Shown one piece after another: positions 1-8,575 of a DNA stretch of 64,000 bases (position 1 is the stretch's first letter; the number at the start of each line of letters is the position of its first letter). Both the position numbers and the translations under genes were made by a program. Under the pieces are notes generated by a model. It had not been told where the DNA came from, did not search any database, and saw only the letters and a program-made list of their open reading frames with translations. Source of the DNA: Streptomyces sp. NBC_01288 (GTDB taxonomy: Bacteria; Actinomycetota; Actinomycetes; Streptomycetales; Streptomycetaceae); contig NZ_CP108427.1 in NCBI RefSeq assembly GCF_035982055.1, positions 7,439,001 to 7,503,000 of the forward strand. The letters run 5' to 3'.

Positions 1-2178
1 GGACCAGGCGTCGAACTGGTTGTACAGGGCGGCCGAACTCGCGATCAGCGCGCCGGCCAGATCGCGGGCGGCGCGGACCATGCCGTGGTCGGCGCAGTAC
101 TCAACTGCCGCCAGCAGACAGGCCTGTTCGGCGGCGAACCAGGACGTGGGCCGCTCCAGCAGCTCGTCCTCGGTCTCCGCGTCGAGAGGCCGTACGGCGG
201 CCGGTTCGGGGAAGCGCCGGGCCGCTCCGCCCGGGCCGAGGGCGGCCGCCTTCTCGGCCAGATCCAGCCAGGAGGCCACCAGCCGCAGCACGGCCGCCGT
301 ACGCTCCTCGGCGCTCTCCTCGGACAGACAGCGCTCGCGGGCGTGTTCACGGGCCAGGTCATGGATGCGGTACCGGCTGCGTCCCGTCTCGTCGACGCCG
401 ATCACGTCGATGAAGTGGCAGTCCACCAGCCGCTCCACCGCTTCCTCGGCTTCCTCCGTGCCGATGTCCAGCAGTGGGGCGGCGATCCAGGCCGCGAAGT
501 CCGGCAGGTCGAGCAGGGCCAGCCGGCGCAGCGCCCGGCGCTCCGGCAACTCCAGGTCGGCGTAACCGAGTTCGAGGCTGGTGCGCAACTCCAGGTCCCC
601 GGCGCGCAGTTCGCTCAGCCGGCGGCGTTCGTCACGCAGCCGGTCGGCGAGCCGGCCGGGCGCCCAGTGCGGGCGGGCCGCCAGCCGGGCACCCGCGATG
701 CGCACCGCCAGCGGCAGCCGTCCGCACAGCGAGACGATCTCCGCGGCCCGCTCCGGCTCGGCGCTCGTACGGTCCGGTCCGGCGACACGGCGCAGCAGTT
801 CGAGCGCCTCCGCCTGACCGGGCACGGCCAGGTCCAGATGGGCGGAGCCCTCCAGTGCCACCAGTCGGCGCCGGCTGGTGACGAGGACGGCGCAGCCCGG
901 GCCGGGAGGCAGCAGGGGTCGTACGTGCGCCTCGCCCGCCGCGTTGTCCAGGATCAGCAGGACGCGCCGGTGTCCGATGTGGGTGCGGTACAGCCCCGTC
1001 AGCTCCTCGACCGAGGTCGGCAGGGTCTCGGGGTCGGCGCCCATGGCGCGCAGCAGCCGGGCGAGCGCGTCGGCGGGTTGCAGCGGCGCGGTGTCGGCCG
1101 CCCGCAGGTCCACGAACAGGCGGCCGTCCGGGAAGAGTTCGGCCGTACGGTGGCCGACGTGCACGGCGAGCGCGGTCTTGCCCGTGCCGGACCGGCCGGA
1201 GATCACCCCGATCGGCGGAGCGGTACGGCCCGCCTCGTCGACCCCGCCCACCAGCGCGGCGGCCCAGGCGATCTGCTCGGAGCGGCCCACGAAGTCGGAG
1301 ATGTCCGGCGGGAGATGGGACGGCGTGGGCCACGCCCGAGCACTGGACGTGCCGCGACTGTCGCCCGGCGGCGACTTCGGGGGCCGCGAAGGTTCCCGCC
1401 TGATCCTGTCCGGGCGTGCGGTGCCCGCCACCGGTGTGTCGTTGGTCAGTGCCGCCTGGTGCAGTGCCTGCAACTCCGGGCCGGGATCGATGCCCAGCTC
1501 CTCGCGCAGGACCGCGCGGCCCTCCCGGTAGGTGCGCAGGGCGTCGGAGACGCGGCCGGTGCGGACCAGCGCGGTCATCAGCTGGCCGCGCGGCCGTTCC
1601 CGCAGGGGGTGGGCGGCGACGTGCGCGAGCAGCGGAGCGATCGTCCGGTCCGCGCGGCCCAGATCGAGATGCAGTCCGAAGGACTCCTCCTGGGCGATGA
1701 GCCGCAGTTCGGCCAGCCGGGACGCCTCGATCCGGGCGAAGTTCTGGCCCAGTCCTTCCAGCGCTTCCTGGCCGCGCCACAGTGCCAGCGCCTCGGGCAG
1801 CAGATCGGCGGCTTCCTCCAGACGGCCCGCCGCGGCGGCGGCCCGGCCCGAGGTGAGCAGGTCCTCGAACCGGCGGGCGTCGATCTGGGACGGGTCGAGG
1901 TCGGCGACGTAGCCCGGTGGCCGCGTCCGGACCACCGTGTCCTGCGTGACCTGGGCCAGTGCCCGGCGTACGGCGGAGACATGGGTGGCCACCAGGGCGC
2001 CCGCGGTGGCCGGCGCCCGCTCGTCCCAGACACAGTCCACGAGCCGCTCGGTGGAGAGCACCTCGCCGAGGTGGACGACCAGTGCCGACAGGACCGCGAG
2101 GGGCCTGACCCCGCCGAGCGGGGCCCGCCGGCCGCCGGCCCACACCTCCACCGGACCGAGCAGCCGCACTTCGAACAT
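1..2178 (-). CDS. AfsR/SARP-family transcriptional regulator with NB-ARC domain (partial, cut at left edge)
   Basis: The minus-strand frame from ATG 2178 (GGGGAA upstream as ribosome binding site) stays open to base 1, so the C-terminus is missing; 726 codons are visible. The N-terminus (MFEVRLLGPVEVW) and a winged-helix OmpR-like domain cover about residues 1-95, followed by a bacterial transcriptional activation domain to about 245. An NB-ARC ATPase follows, with P-loop GRSGTGKT near residue 330 and a Walker B-like VLLILDN. The arrangement is that of AfsR: DNA binding switched by nucleotide state, usually controlling secondary metabolism or development. TPR repeats expected after NB-ARC would lie in the last visible part or beyond the edge. 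Long ORFs in other frames here are shadows. No biosynthetic cluster is visible beside it, so its target is unknown. Confidence 0.9.
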   Translation of the reverse strand, partial: MFEVRLLGPVEVWAGGRRAPLGGVRPLAVLSALVVHLGEVLSTERLVDCVWDERAPATAGALVATHVSAVRRALAQVTQDTVVRTRPPGYVADLDPSQIDARRFEDLLTSGRAAAAAGRLEEAADLLPEALALWRGQEALEGLGQNFARIEASRLAELRLIAQEESFGLHLDLGRADRTIAPLLAHVAAHPLRERPRGQLMTALVRTGRVSDALRTYREGRAVLREELGIDPGPELQALHQAALTNDTPVAGTARPDRIRREPSRPPKSPPGDSRGTSSARAWPTPSHLPPDISDFVGRSEQIAWAAALVGGVDEAGRTAPPIGVISGRSGTGKTALAVHVGHRTAELFPDGRLFVDLRAADTAPLQPADALARLLRAMGADPETLPTSVEELTGLYRTHIGHRRVLLILDNAAGEAHVRPLLPPGPGCAVLVTSRRRLVALEGSAHLDLAVPGQAEALELLRRVAGPDRTSAEPERAAEIVSLCGRLPLAVRIAGARLAARPHWAPGRLADRLRDERRRLSELRAGDLELRTSLELGYADLELPERRALRRLALLDLPDFAAWIAAPLLDIGTEEAEEAVERLVDCHFIDVIGVDETGRSRYRIHDLAREHARERCLSEESAEERTAAVLRLVASWLDLAEKAAALGPGGAARRFPEPAAVRPLDAETEDELLERPTSWFAAEQACLLAAVEYCADHGMVRAARDLAGALIASSAALYNQFDAWS

Positions 2179-2248
2179 CGTTCCCCGATCGCCGCACCAT
2201 GCGCCCCATGGAGCACGGCAAAGATATCGGCGAACATGCCCACGACAT

Positions 2249-2268
2249 AGCGAAGGCACAGCGAAGGC
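2249..2268 (-). promoter_or_regulatory. 11-bp-spaced direct repeat upstream of the SARP gene
   Basis: AGCGAAGGC occurs at 2249-2257 and again at 2260-2268, exactly 11 bp apart, about 70 bp before the SARP start at 2178. SARP proteins typically bind short direct repeats spaced by one helical turn, so autoregulation is possible. Inference only. Confidence 0.3.
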
Positions 2269-2479
2269 CGGACCGCCGTGACCGGATTCGATCGATTCGG
2301 CGGACCGGTGGCCCTCACCTGCGAGGTCAGGGCAGGTGATGTCTGTAGTGCGCGCCTCTGTCAGAGGGGCGGTGTTCCTTCCTCCTCCTGCCGGTTGGCT
2401 GGTTATCGACGGTCGGTGAGGCCTGTCGCGTGCAGGGAGGACGGTTCGCGCGCCGCCGTCGTATGAGCGCCGGAGAAAG

Positions 2480-2522
2480 AAAAAAACCCTGTGATCCAGG
2501 GGCATACGGACGGTGCCCCTGG
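2480..2522 (-). terminator. Overlapping hairpins resembling terminator/antiterminator, read on the minus strand
   Basis: On the minus strand CCCTG-GATCA-CAGGG (2501-2487) is followed directly by seven T (2486-2480), an intrinsic terminator shape rare at this GC content. Its 5' arm overlaps a second, longer perfect hairpin, CCAGGGGCA (2496-2504) with TGCCCCTGG (2514-2522). The two cannot form together. It lies about 300 nt before the SARP start and about 60 nt before the divergent lipoprotein start. Confidence 0.5.
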
Positions 2523-2579
2523 GGCGTCAACGGCTCGAAAGCAACACGCCCGTTCGACCCGAGCCCCGGGAGCCGCCCC

Positions 2580-3467
2580 ATGCACCGCTGGACCTTGGCC
2601 CTGCTGACCGCCGGTCTGCTGGCGACGACGGCCACCGGATGCGCGGGCACCACGACCACCCCCGGGGCGGCCGGGAGCAGCACGCCCCGGGCCGCGGGCA
2701 GCACGGCGGAGACGCTACGGCTCGCGGAGCAGCTCCTCATCAAGAAGTGCATGGAGAAGGAGGGACACGAGTACTGGGTCGAGCCGCCCGGCGGTGACGA
2801 CGTCTCGGTCCGGTTCCCCTACGTCGTGGACGACCCGGCATGGGCCAGGACCCACGGCTACGGCACCGATCTGCGCCGGCAGCGGGAGGCCGAGGTCCGC
2901 AGCGACCCCAACCAGCGGTACTTCCACTCCGTACCGGCCGACACCAGGGCCGTCCTGGTGAGCGACCTCAACGGGGCCCGCCCACAAGGACTTTCGGCCC
3001 GCCTCCCGAACGGCATACGGGTCACCCACAGCGACCAGGGCTGCCAGGCCACCGCCCAACGGCAGCTCTACGGCGATCTCCAGGCCTGGTTCCGGGCCAC
3101 CCGGGTCACCGACAGCCTGGCCGGCATGCGCGTCGGCCTCGTGACGGACGACAAGCGCTACAAGGCGGCCGTCAGAACCTGGGCGCGCTGCATGCGCGAG
3201 CGGACCTACACCTACGCGGACCCCGCCCGGGCCCGGGCCGCGGCCACCCTGCCGGGGACCCCGTGGCCGCACGACAAGGAGGTACGGCTGGCCTCGGCCG
3301 AGGCGGCCTGTGCCGTCTCCAGCGGCCTGTCGTCCGTGGCCGAGTCCCTGGACTCCGAATACCGGGACCGGCTCCGGCGGAGCCACCCCCGGGAGACGGC
3401 CGATCTGGCGCGCCTCAAGCGCGAGGCGCTGCCCCGGGCCCGCGAGATCGTCGCGCACGGCGCCTGA
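2580..3467 (+). CDS. Putative lipoprotein of unknown function
   Basis: A 295-residue protein starting at ATG 2580, with GGGAG 8 nt upstream. The longer open frame back to 2430 lacks a signal sequence at its start, so it is not used. The N-terminus MHRWTLALLTAGLLATTATGC is a lipoprotein signal with lipobox TATGC; the mature protein begins with a Thr/Ser/Pro/Ala-rich linker. The body has four conserved-looking Cys contexts (IKKCMEKEG, DQGCQATA, WARCMRERTY, AEAACAV), a pattern seen in many secreted streptomycete lipoproteins. It should be tethered to the outer face of the membrane. No enzymatic motif is recognised. It is divergent from the SARP gene. Confidence 0.8.
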   Translation: MHRWTLALLTAGLLATTATGCAGTTTTPGAAGSSTPRAAGSTAETLRLAEQLLIKKCMEKEGHEYWVEPPGGDDVSVRFPYVVDDPAWARTHGYGTDLRRQREAEVRSDPNQRYFHSVPADTRAVLVSDLNGARPQGLSARLPNGIRVTHSDQGCQATAQRQLYGDLQAWFRATRVTDSLAGMRVGLVTDDKRYKAAVRTWARCMRERTYTYADPARARAAATLPGTPWPHDKEVRLASAEAACAVSSGLSSVAESLDSEYRDRLRRSHPRETADLARLKREALPRAREIVAHGA

Positions 3468-3489
3468 ACCCGGCCCGCACCCGCTCCTT

Positions 3490-3577
3490 TCACCCCACAC
3501 AGACCACCACGGCCGTCGAGCCGTGGGCGCATCACCCCACGTGGACCTGTCACCCCACCGTGGGCCTATCACCCCAC
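3490..3577 (+). repeat. Four TCACCCCAC direct repeats before the secreted crystallin-like gene
   Basis: TCACCCCAC occurs at 3490-3498, 3532-3540, 3550-3558 and 3569-3577. The last three are spaced 18 and 19 bp and end 28 bp before the ATG at 3605. Regular spacing on one strand in a short gene-to-gene gap suggests a cooperative regulator site or promoter-linked repeat; no known regulator is recognised. Confidence 0.5.
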
Positions 3578-3604
3578 TCGCATCACCACGAAACGAGGGA
3601 AACC

Positions 3605-4063
3605 ATGTCCGTCAAGCGTCTTCTCACCGTCGCGGCCTCGGCCGCCGCCGTCGCCGCGCTCTTCTCCCCGGTCTCCAGCGCCAGCGCGCTGGACGCGGGT
3701 GCCCAGTCGACCGCGACCGCGCGGCTCGCCTCCGGGGACGGCTACCTCCACGTCTACACCCAGCCCTACGGCGGCGGCCGCGAGTGCAAGTGGTCCGGCA
3801 ACTCCGACAACTGGGGCAGCTGCCGCAACCTGACCTCCGACATCTGGAACAACGGCTACGCGGGCGGCCTGGACGCCGTGGACCTGTACACCGCCCCCAA
3901 CGCCGGCGGCGCGCACGCCTGCATCAGCCAGGGCGACAGCTGGCCCGACACCACGACCGGCAACTACACCTTCACCTACGGCGCGGGCCTGTCGCAGTTC
4001 GGCAAGAGCGTCAACAACAACATCTCGTCGCACCGCTGGGTGGACTACTGCAGCCAGGGCTGA
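3605..4063 (+). CDS. Small secreted protein, peptidase inhibitor I36 / beta-gamma-crystallin-like
   Basis: A 152-residue protein from ATG 3605 with GAGGG 5-9 nt upstream. Residues 1-30 form a Sec signal peptide (MSVKRLLTVAASAAAVAALF, then SSASA-LD). The mature part is rich in Gly, Asn, Trp and Tyr, with two similar halves (YTQPYGGGRECKWSGN and YTAPNAGGAHACISQG) and four Cys that could form disulfides. This resembles the crystallin-fold SMPI-type protease inhibitors of Streptomyces (family I36) and related extracellular proteins. A secreted trypsin-like protease lies 6 kb downstream, but no operon link is visible. A strong terminator follows. Fold assignment is from pattern only. Confidence 0.7.
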   Translation: MSVKRLLTVAASAAAVAALFSPVSSASALDAGAQSTATARLASGDGYLHVYTQPYGGGRECKWSGNSDNWGSCRNLTSDIWNNGYAGGLDAVDLYTAPNAGGAHACISQGDSWPDTTTGNYTFTYGAGLSQFGKSVNNNISSHRWVDYCSQG

Positions 4064-4072
4064 GGACCTGAC

Positions 4073-4116
4073 GGGCTCGCCCCGGTACGCCTGCGCAGGC
4101 GTACCGGGGCGAGCCC
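4073..4116. terminator. 44-bp perfect palindrome, hairpin terminator
   Basis: Bases 4073-4116 form a perfect 22-bp inverted repeat centred on CTGCGCAG, starting 9 nt after the stop of the crystallin-like gene. There is no U-tract, which is normal for streptomycete terminators. Confidence 0.85.
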
Positions 4117-4265
4117 GCGCATGTGTGCCTCCCCGCCAAGTGATCGTCATCACGCCCACATCCCGGGCAACCGCGTGACGTCCGATCGGTCCAGAACATA
4201 AGTTGATCGCCGTTGATCGTGGCTTTCATCCGCTGTGCGGAGCTTGTGTGGAAGTGGGTGGGCAT

Positions 4266-7200
4266 GTGGGGCGCCCTGAGATACCGGTGGACCCGGACGC
4301 GGGGCCGGTGCAGCGGCTCGCGTACGAGTTGCGGGAGCTGCGGAGGGCGGCCGGCGGTCCGTCGTACCGGAGCATGGCCGGTGCGGCGGGATGCACGGCG
4401 GCAACGTTGTCACGGGCGGCGGGTGGGGAACGGCTGCCCTCCCTCGCCGCGCTCCAGGGGTATGTGCGGGCCTGCGGCGGCGACCCGGCGGAGTGGGAGT
4501 CGCGCTGGAAGGATGCCGAGGCGGAGTTCGCCCGCGTGCCACGGGACGACGCTGCGGACGAGGTACCGCCGTACCGGGGCCTCGCGCGGTTCGAGCCGGG
4601 GGACCGGGACCTGTTCTTCGGCCGGGACCGGCTGATCGACGAACTCGGCGAGCTGGTGTGCGCGCATCGGTTCGCGGTGATGTTCGGGGCGTCCGGGAGC
4701 GGCAAGTCGTCGTTGCTGCGGGCCGGACTGATCCCCAGGCTCCAGCAGGAGATCGCGAGCCGAGGACGTCCGGCGGCGCTACGGGTGCTCACGCCGGGAC
4801 CCCGCCCCGCCGAGACGTACGGACACCTGCTCACTCCGGCCGAGGGCGACCCGGACAGCTATGTGGTCGTGGACCAGTTCGAGGAGGTCTTCACTCTCTG
4901 CCGTGACACGGCGGAACGGACCCGTTTCATCGACCTGCTGCTCACCGCCCGCGAACCGGACAGCCGGCTGAGGGTACTCGTCGCCGTACGCGCCGACTTC
5001 TACCCGCGCTGCGCCGAACACCGCGAACTGGCAAGGGCGTTGTGCGGCGCCGGGATGCTGGTCGGACCGATGAGCGCGGAGGAGCTGCGGGATGTCGTAG
5101 TCAAGCCCGCCCAGGCCACCGGCCTCATCGTGGAACGGGAGCTGACCGCCCGGATCGTCGAGGACGTCCTGGGCGAACCCGGCGGCCTCCCGATGCTGTC
5201 GCACGCCTTGCTGGAGACGTGGCGCCGCCGCCGCAGCCGGATGCTGAGCCTCGCCGCGTACGAGGCGGCGGGCGGGGTACGCGGGGCGATCGCGGCGACC
5301 GCGGAGGAGGCGTACGGCCACCTCTCCGAGACCGAGGCGCGCGCCGCCCGGCAGCTGTTGCTGCGGATGGTCGAGCCGGGGCAGGGCACTTCCGATGTCC
5401 GGCGGCTGCTGGACCGTGCCGACGTCGATGACCGGGTGGGGGCGTCGGCGGGTGCCCCGGATGCCGGGCGTTCATCGGCCGAGGCTGAACTCGGCGGCGG
5501 GATGGCCTCGTTGGCGTGTACTTCCGGTCCAGAGCGCTCGCCGGGCCGTGCCGGAGTCGACGGCCGGGCGGCACCCTCTCCAGTCTCCGCCGACACCTGG
5601 CGCTCGCCGACCCGTGCCGGAGTCGACGGCCGGACGGCCCCCTCTCCAGCCGCTCCCGACACCCGGCGCTCGCCGACCCGTGCCGTAGCCGATGGTTGGG
5701 TGGGGCCATCGGAGGGTGTCCCGGATGCCGGGCATTCATCGGCCGGTGCCGAACTCGACGACGGGGTGGACCCGTTGGCGTGTGCCCCAGGGCCCCGGCG
5801 TTCGCCGGCTCGTGTCGAACTCGACGGCCGGGTGGCACCCTCTCCAGCCTCCGCCGACAACTGGCGCCCGCCGAGCCGTATCGAACCCGACGGCTGGACG
5901 ACGAACCCCTCCCCAGCCACCCCCGACACCCGACGCCCACTCACCCGCTCCGAACTCGCCAACTGGCCCGACCCCTCAGTCCCGTTGGTCCTCGATGTGT
6001 TGACCCGGGCCCGGCTGCTCACCGGGGACGAGGGCGGGGTTCATCTTGCCCATGAGGCGCTGATCACCTGTTGGCCCAGGCTGCGGGGGTGGGTCGAGGA
6101 GGGGCGGGAGCGGATACGGGAGCAGCGGCGGTTGGCCGAGGCTGCTCGGGTTTGGGTGGAGCATGGTCGGGATCCTGGTGCGTTGTACCGGGGGGCCAGT
6201 CTGCGCCGGGCCGAGGACATGTTCCCTGCGTACGTCGACGATCCCGCGCTGACCACGCCCGAACGGGCCTTCCTGGTCGCCGCGTTCGAGGCGCGGGACG
6301 CCGAACGCCGGGCCGGTGCCAGAGCCGTGCGGCGGGGCCGGGCCCTGGTGTCGATGCTCTCCGCGGTTCTCGTCGTCGCGCTCGTCGCCGGTGTGGTCGC
6401 CTGGGAGCAGCACCGTGACAGTCGGCGCAAGAGCACGGACGACACGGCTCGCCGGGTCGCCGAGGTCGCCGATTCCCTGCGTACGACCGACCCGCGTACC
6501 GCACAGCTTCTCGGCCTCGCCGCCTGGCGCACCGCCCAACTGCCCGAGACGCGGCGGGCGTTGCTCGGCGCCCTCGCCCAGCCGGAGACGGACAGCTTCA
6601 CCGATCCCGACCCCGGCACCGGGGACCCCGCCCGTTTCCTCGTCGACTCCGGGCGCACTCTCCTCAGCGTGGACGGCCGCACCTGGCGCACCTGGAACGT
6701 GGCCACCCGACGCCGTATCGCCTCGGGCCGGTTGCCCGCCGGGCGGGTCTCCTCCGCCTCGCCGGACGGACGGTTCCTCGCGGTCTACGCGGAGAGCGCC
6801 CCGAACGGAATCAGGTTGTGGGACACGGTTGGTGGGCGGTGGGTCGGTCGCACGTCCGGGGCGACGGTCGGCGCCGTGGACCTCGCGGCGGATGGTCGCG
6901 GTTATCTGGAGAGCTACACGGGCGACGACCAGGTGCGGCTGCGGTCTGTCGCGGACGGACGGGTGCTCCTTGCTGTCCGGGCACCCAACTCGGCTGATCT
7001 CACGACGAGTTCGGACGGGCGGCTGGTCGCCGTCTGTCCCACCGGGCGCGCCCCGCAGGTCTGGGACCTCGCCCGCCATCGCATGCTCACCGGCGCCTGG
7101 GAGAAGGCCGGTGCGCTCTGCCACGACGGTGACAGTTCCCTGGTGGCGTTCGGCGGTGGCGGCCGGTTCGCTGTCGTCACCGCCGACGGGGTCCATGTCT

Positions 7201-8552
7201 GGGATGTGGAGACGGGACTCCAGGTCGCCGAATTCGCCGCCCCGGACATCGACTCCGCCGCCTTCAGCGCGGACGGCGCCTTCCTGGCCACCGTCGACAA
7301 CGGCGAGATCAAGGTCTGGCGGCTGTCCGACACCGGCGCACCGGTCTTCCGCTACGCCCTCGACAACCAGGTCCCCGCCCCCGGCGGCCTCGCCTGGGAC
7401 CCCGCCCACCCCCGCATCCGCTACCTCGAAGCCGGCACCGTGCACACCCTCGACATCGCCACGGCCGTCACACAGGCCTGGACCGACCACCCCGAGGACG
7501 AGGTCCTGCTCAGCCCGGACGGCCGTACCCTCGCCACCGCCCGACGCACCGGCGCCGCCTACCGCGTCCAGCTCCGCGACACCGCCACCGGCCGGGTCAC
7601 CCGCACACTCCCCGCCCCACCCGCACCCGTCTCCGCCGACCCCGCCGAACCGGTCGACCCGTCCGGCACCTTGCCGCTCCTGGCGTTCGGCCCGGACGGC
7701 CACACCCTCGCCTACGGCGTCTCCGCCCCCGGCCGCGACACCACCACCCAGCCCGTCATGGTGTGGGACCTGGCCCGGAGGCGGGCACGAACCACTCTCG
7801 ACCTGGCCGCACCGTCGTCCCCGGACGCCGTGGTCAACCTGGCCCTCGGCCCCAACTCCCGCACCCTGTACGCCGTTCGCGCCCCCGTCCTCGGCGAACT
7901 GAGGGTGGAGACGTGGGACATCGGGCGTCGGCGGCGGACGGGGTCGTTCGCGACGCCGGGCCAACATCTGGCCGTACGGCCCGACGGGCGGCTCCTCGTC
8001 GGCGACGACCGTACCGTCCATCTGCCCTCGGGATCCGGCACGGCAGACGCGTCCGATCTCGCCCAGGGCGGTGAGATCGGCGCCCTCGCCTTCGCGCCGG
8101 ACGGTTCCCGGCTGGTGGTCGGTGACGACAGCGGCCGGGTCACGCTGTGGGACGGGACCGGCCGGCACCGGACCGGGGTGCTCCGCAACGTGTTCCCCGC
8201 GCCCCTAGGTGAGCACCCGGAGTCGGTCAGCGCCCTCGCGCTCAGCCCGGACGGCCGTACCCTCGCCGTCGGCGGCGACACCGGCACCCTCCAGCTCTGG
8301 GACATCGCCACCGGGCAACCCCTCGGCGATCCGTTGCCTACCCCGGGCGACCCCGTCGACTCCCTTGCCTTCAGCGCCGACAGCACCACCCTGTACGCGT
8401 CCGGCCTCCACGTCCCCCTCCAGCGCTACGTCGTCGACCCGGCCCGCGCGGTCCCGCTGATCTGCGCCCGCACCGGCGACGCCGAGTTGACGAGGACCCG
8501 GTGGCACACGTACCTGCCGGACGTGCCGTATCGGACGGTGTGCGGCGGGTGA
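4266..8552 (+). CDS. HTH - STAND NTPase - transmembrane - WD40 repeat protein with an internal repeat expansion
   Basis: A protein of 1428 residues from GTG 4266 (VGRPEIPVDP). The frame opens at TTG 4203, but this N-terminus fits my recollection of the family. Residues 1-90 are an HTH_XRE-like domain. A novel-STAND NTPase follows with Walker A GASGSGKSS at about 141-149 and Walker B VVVDQFEE near 200, then a winged-helix region ending in LAHEALI. A single membrane helix lies at about 693-713, and WD40 blades (repeats of LWD/VWD and SPDGR) fill about 770-1428. Residues about 378-570 are eight degenerate copies of a 22-residue unit rich in Pro, Ser and Asp, inserted between DVRRLLDRADVDD and PLVLDVLTRARLL, where homologues as I recall them have a short linker. 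STAND proteins sense a ligand through the repeat domain and oligomerise with ATP; here the DNA-binding and membrane segments suggest signalling. Target unknown. Confidence 0.88.
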   Translation: MGRPEIPVDPDAGPVQRLAYELRELRRAAGGPSYRSMAGAAGCTAATLSRAAGGERLPSLAALQGYVRACGGDPAEWESRWKDAEAEFARVPRDDAADEVPPYRGLARFEPGDRDLFFGRDRLIDELGELVCAHRFAVMFGASGSGKSSLLRAGLIPRLQQEIASRGRPAALRVLTPGPRPAETYGHLLTPAEGDPDSYVVVDQFEEVFTLCRDTAERTRFIDLLLTAREPDSRLRVLVAVRADFYPRCAEHRELARALCGAGMLVGPMSAEELRDVVVKPAQATGLIVERELTARIVEDVLGEPGGLPMLSHALLETWRRRRSRMLSLAAYEAAGGVRGAIAATAEEAYGHLSETEARAARQLLLRMVEPGQGTSDVRRLLDRADVDDRVGASAGAPDAGRSSAEAELGGGMASLACTSGPERSPGRAGVDGRAAPSPVSADTWRSPTRAGVDGRTAPSPAAPDTRRSPTRAVADGWVGPSEGVPDAGHSSAGAELDDGVDPLACAPGPRRSPARVELDGRVAPSPASADNWRPPSRIEPDGWTTNPSPATPDTRRPLTRSELANWPDPSVPLVLDVLTRARLLTGDEGGVHLAHEALITCWPRLRGWVEEGRERIREQRRLAEAARVWVEHGRDPGALYRGASLRRAEDMFPAYVDDPALTTPERAFLVAAFEARDAERRAGARAVRRGRALVSMLSAVLVVALVAGVVAWEQHRDSRRKSTDDTARRVAEVADSLRTTDPRTAQLLGLAAWRTAQLPETRRALLGALAQPETDSFTDPDPGTGDPARFLVDSGRTLLSVDGRTWRTWNVATRRRIASGRLPAGRVSSASPDGRFLAVYAESAPNGIRLWDTVGGRWVGRTSGATVGAVDLAADGRGYLESYTGDDQVRLRSVADGRVLLAVRAPNSADLTTSSDGRLVAVCPTGRAPQVWDLARHRMLTGAWEKAGALCHDGDSSLVAFGGGGRFAVVTADGVHVWDVETGLQVAEFAAPDIDSAAFSADGAFLATVDNGEIKVWRLSDTGAPVFRYALDNQVPAPGGLAWDPAHPRIRYLEAGTVHTLDIATAVTQAWTDHPEDEVLLSPDGRTLATARRTGAAYRVQLRDTATGRVTRTLPAPPAPVSADPAEPVDPSGTLPLLAFGPDGHTLAYGVSAPGRDTTTQPVMVWDLARRRARTTLDLAAPSSPDAVVNLALGPNSRTLYAVRAPVLGELRVETWDIGRRRRTGSFATPGQHLAVRPDGRLLVGDDRTVHLPSGSGTADASDLAQGGEIGALAFAPDGSRLVVGDDSGRVTLWDGTGRHRTGVLRNVFPAPLGEHPESVSALALSPDGRTLAVGGDTGTLQLWDIATGQPLGDPLPTPGDPVDSLAFSADSTTLYASGLHVPLQRYVVDPARAVPLICARTGDAELTRTRWHTYLPDVPYRTVCGG
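5397..5975 (+). repeat. Coding tandem repeats (about 66 bp, with about 264-bp higher order) inside the STAND gene
   Basis: The encoded 22-residue units carry cores such as GRAAPSPVSADTWRSPTRAG, GRTAPSPAAPDTRRSPTRAV and GRVAPSPASADNWRPPSRIE. Units 1-4 and 5-8 match in order (unit 1 PDAGRSSAEAEL with unit 5 PDAGHSSAGAEL; unit 2 LACTSGPERSP with unit 6 LACAPGPRRSP), so a four-unit block was probably duplicated. The flanking host sequence DVRRLLDRADVDD and the last unit DTRRPLTRSELANWPDP look like the ancestral unit. Confidence 0.8.
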
Positions 8553-8575
8553 AGTGCCGGATGCCGTACGACGGT

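Noticed and set aside
1..2250. Long ORFs on the plus strand and in other minus frames across the SARP gene
   Set aside because: High GC makes antisense frames stay open. Their products are Arg/Pro/Gly-rich without domains, while the minus frame from 2178 gives clear SARP and NB-ARC motifs.
2460..2600. A tRNA or tmRNA near the T-run hairpin
   Set aside because: No cloverleaf, TTC arm or CCA end can be built from either strand.
5976..8168. 730-residue minus-strand ORF opposite the STAND gene
   Set aside because: It mirrors the WD40 coding sequence; composition is low-complexity and no family motif is seen.
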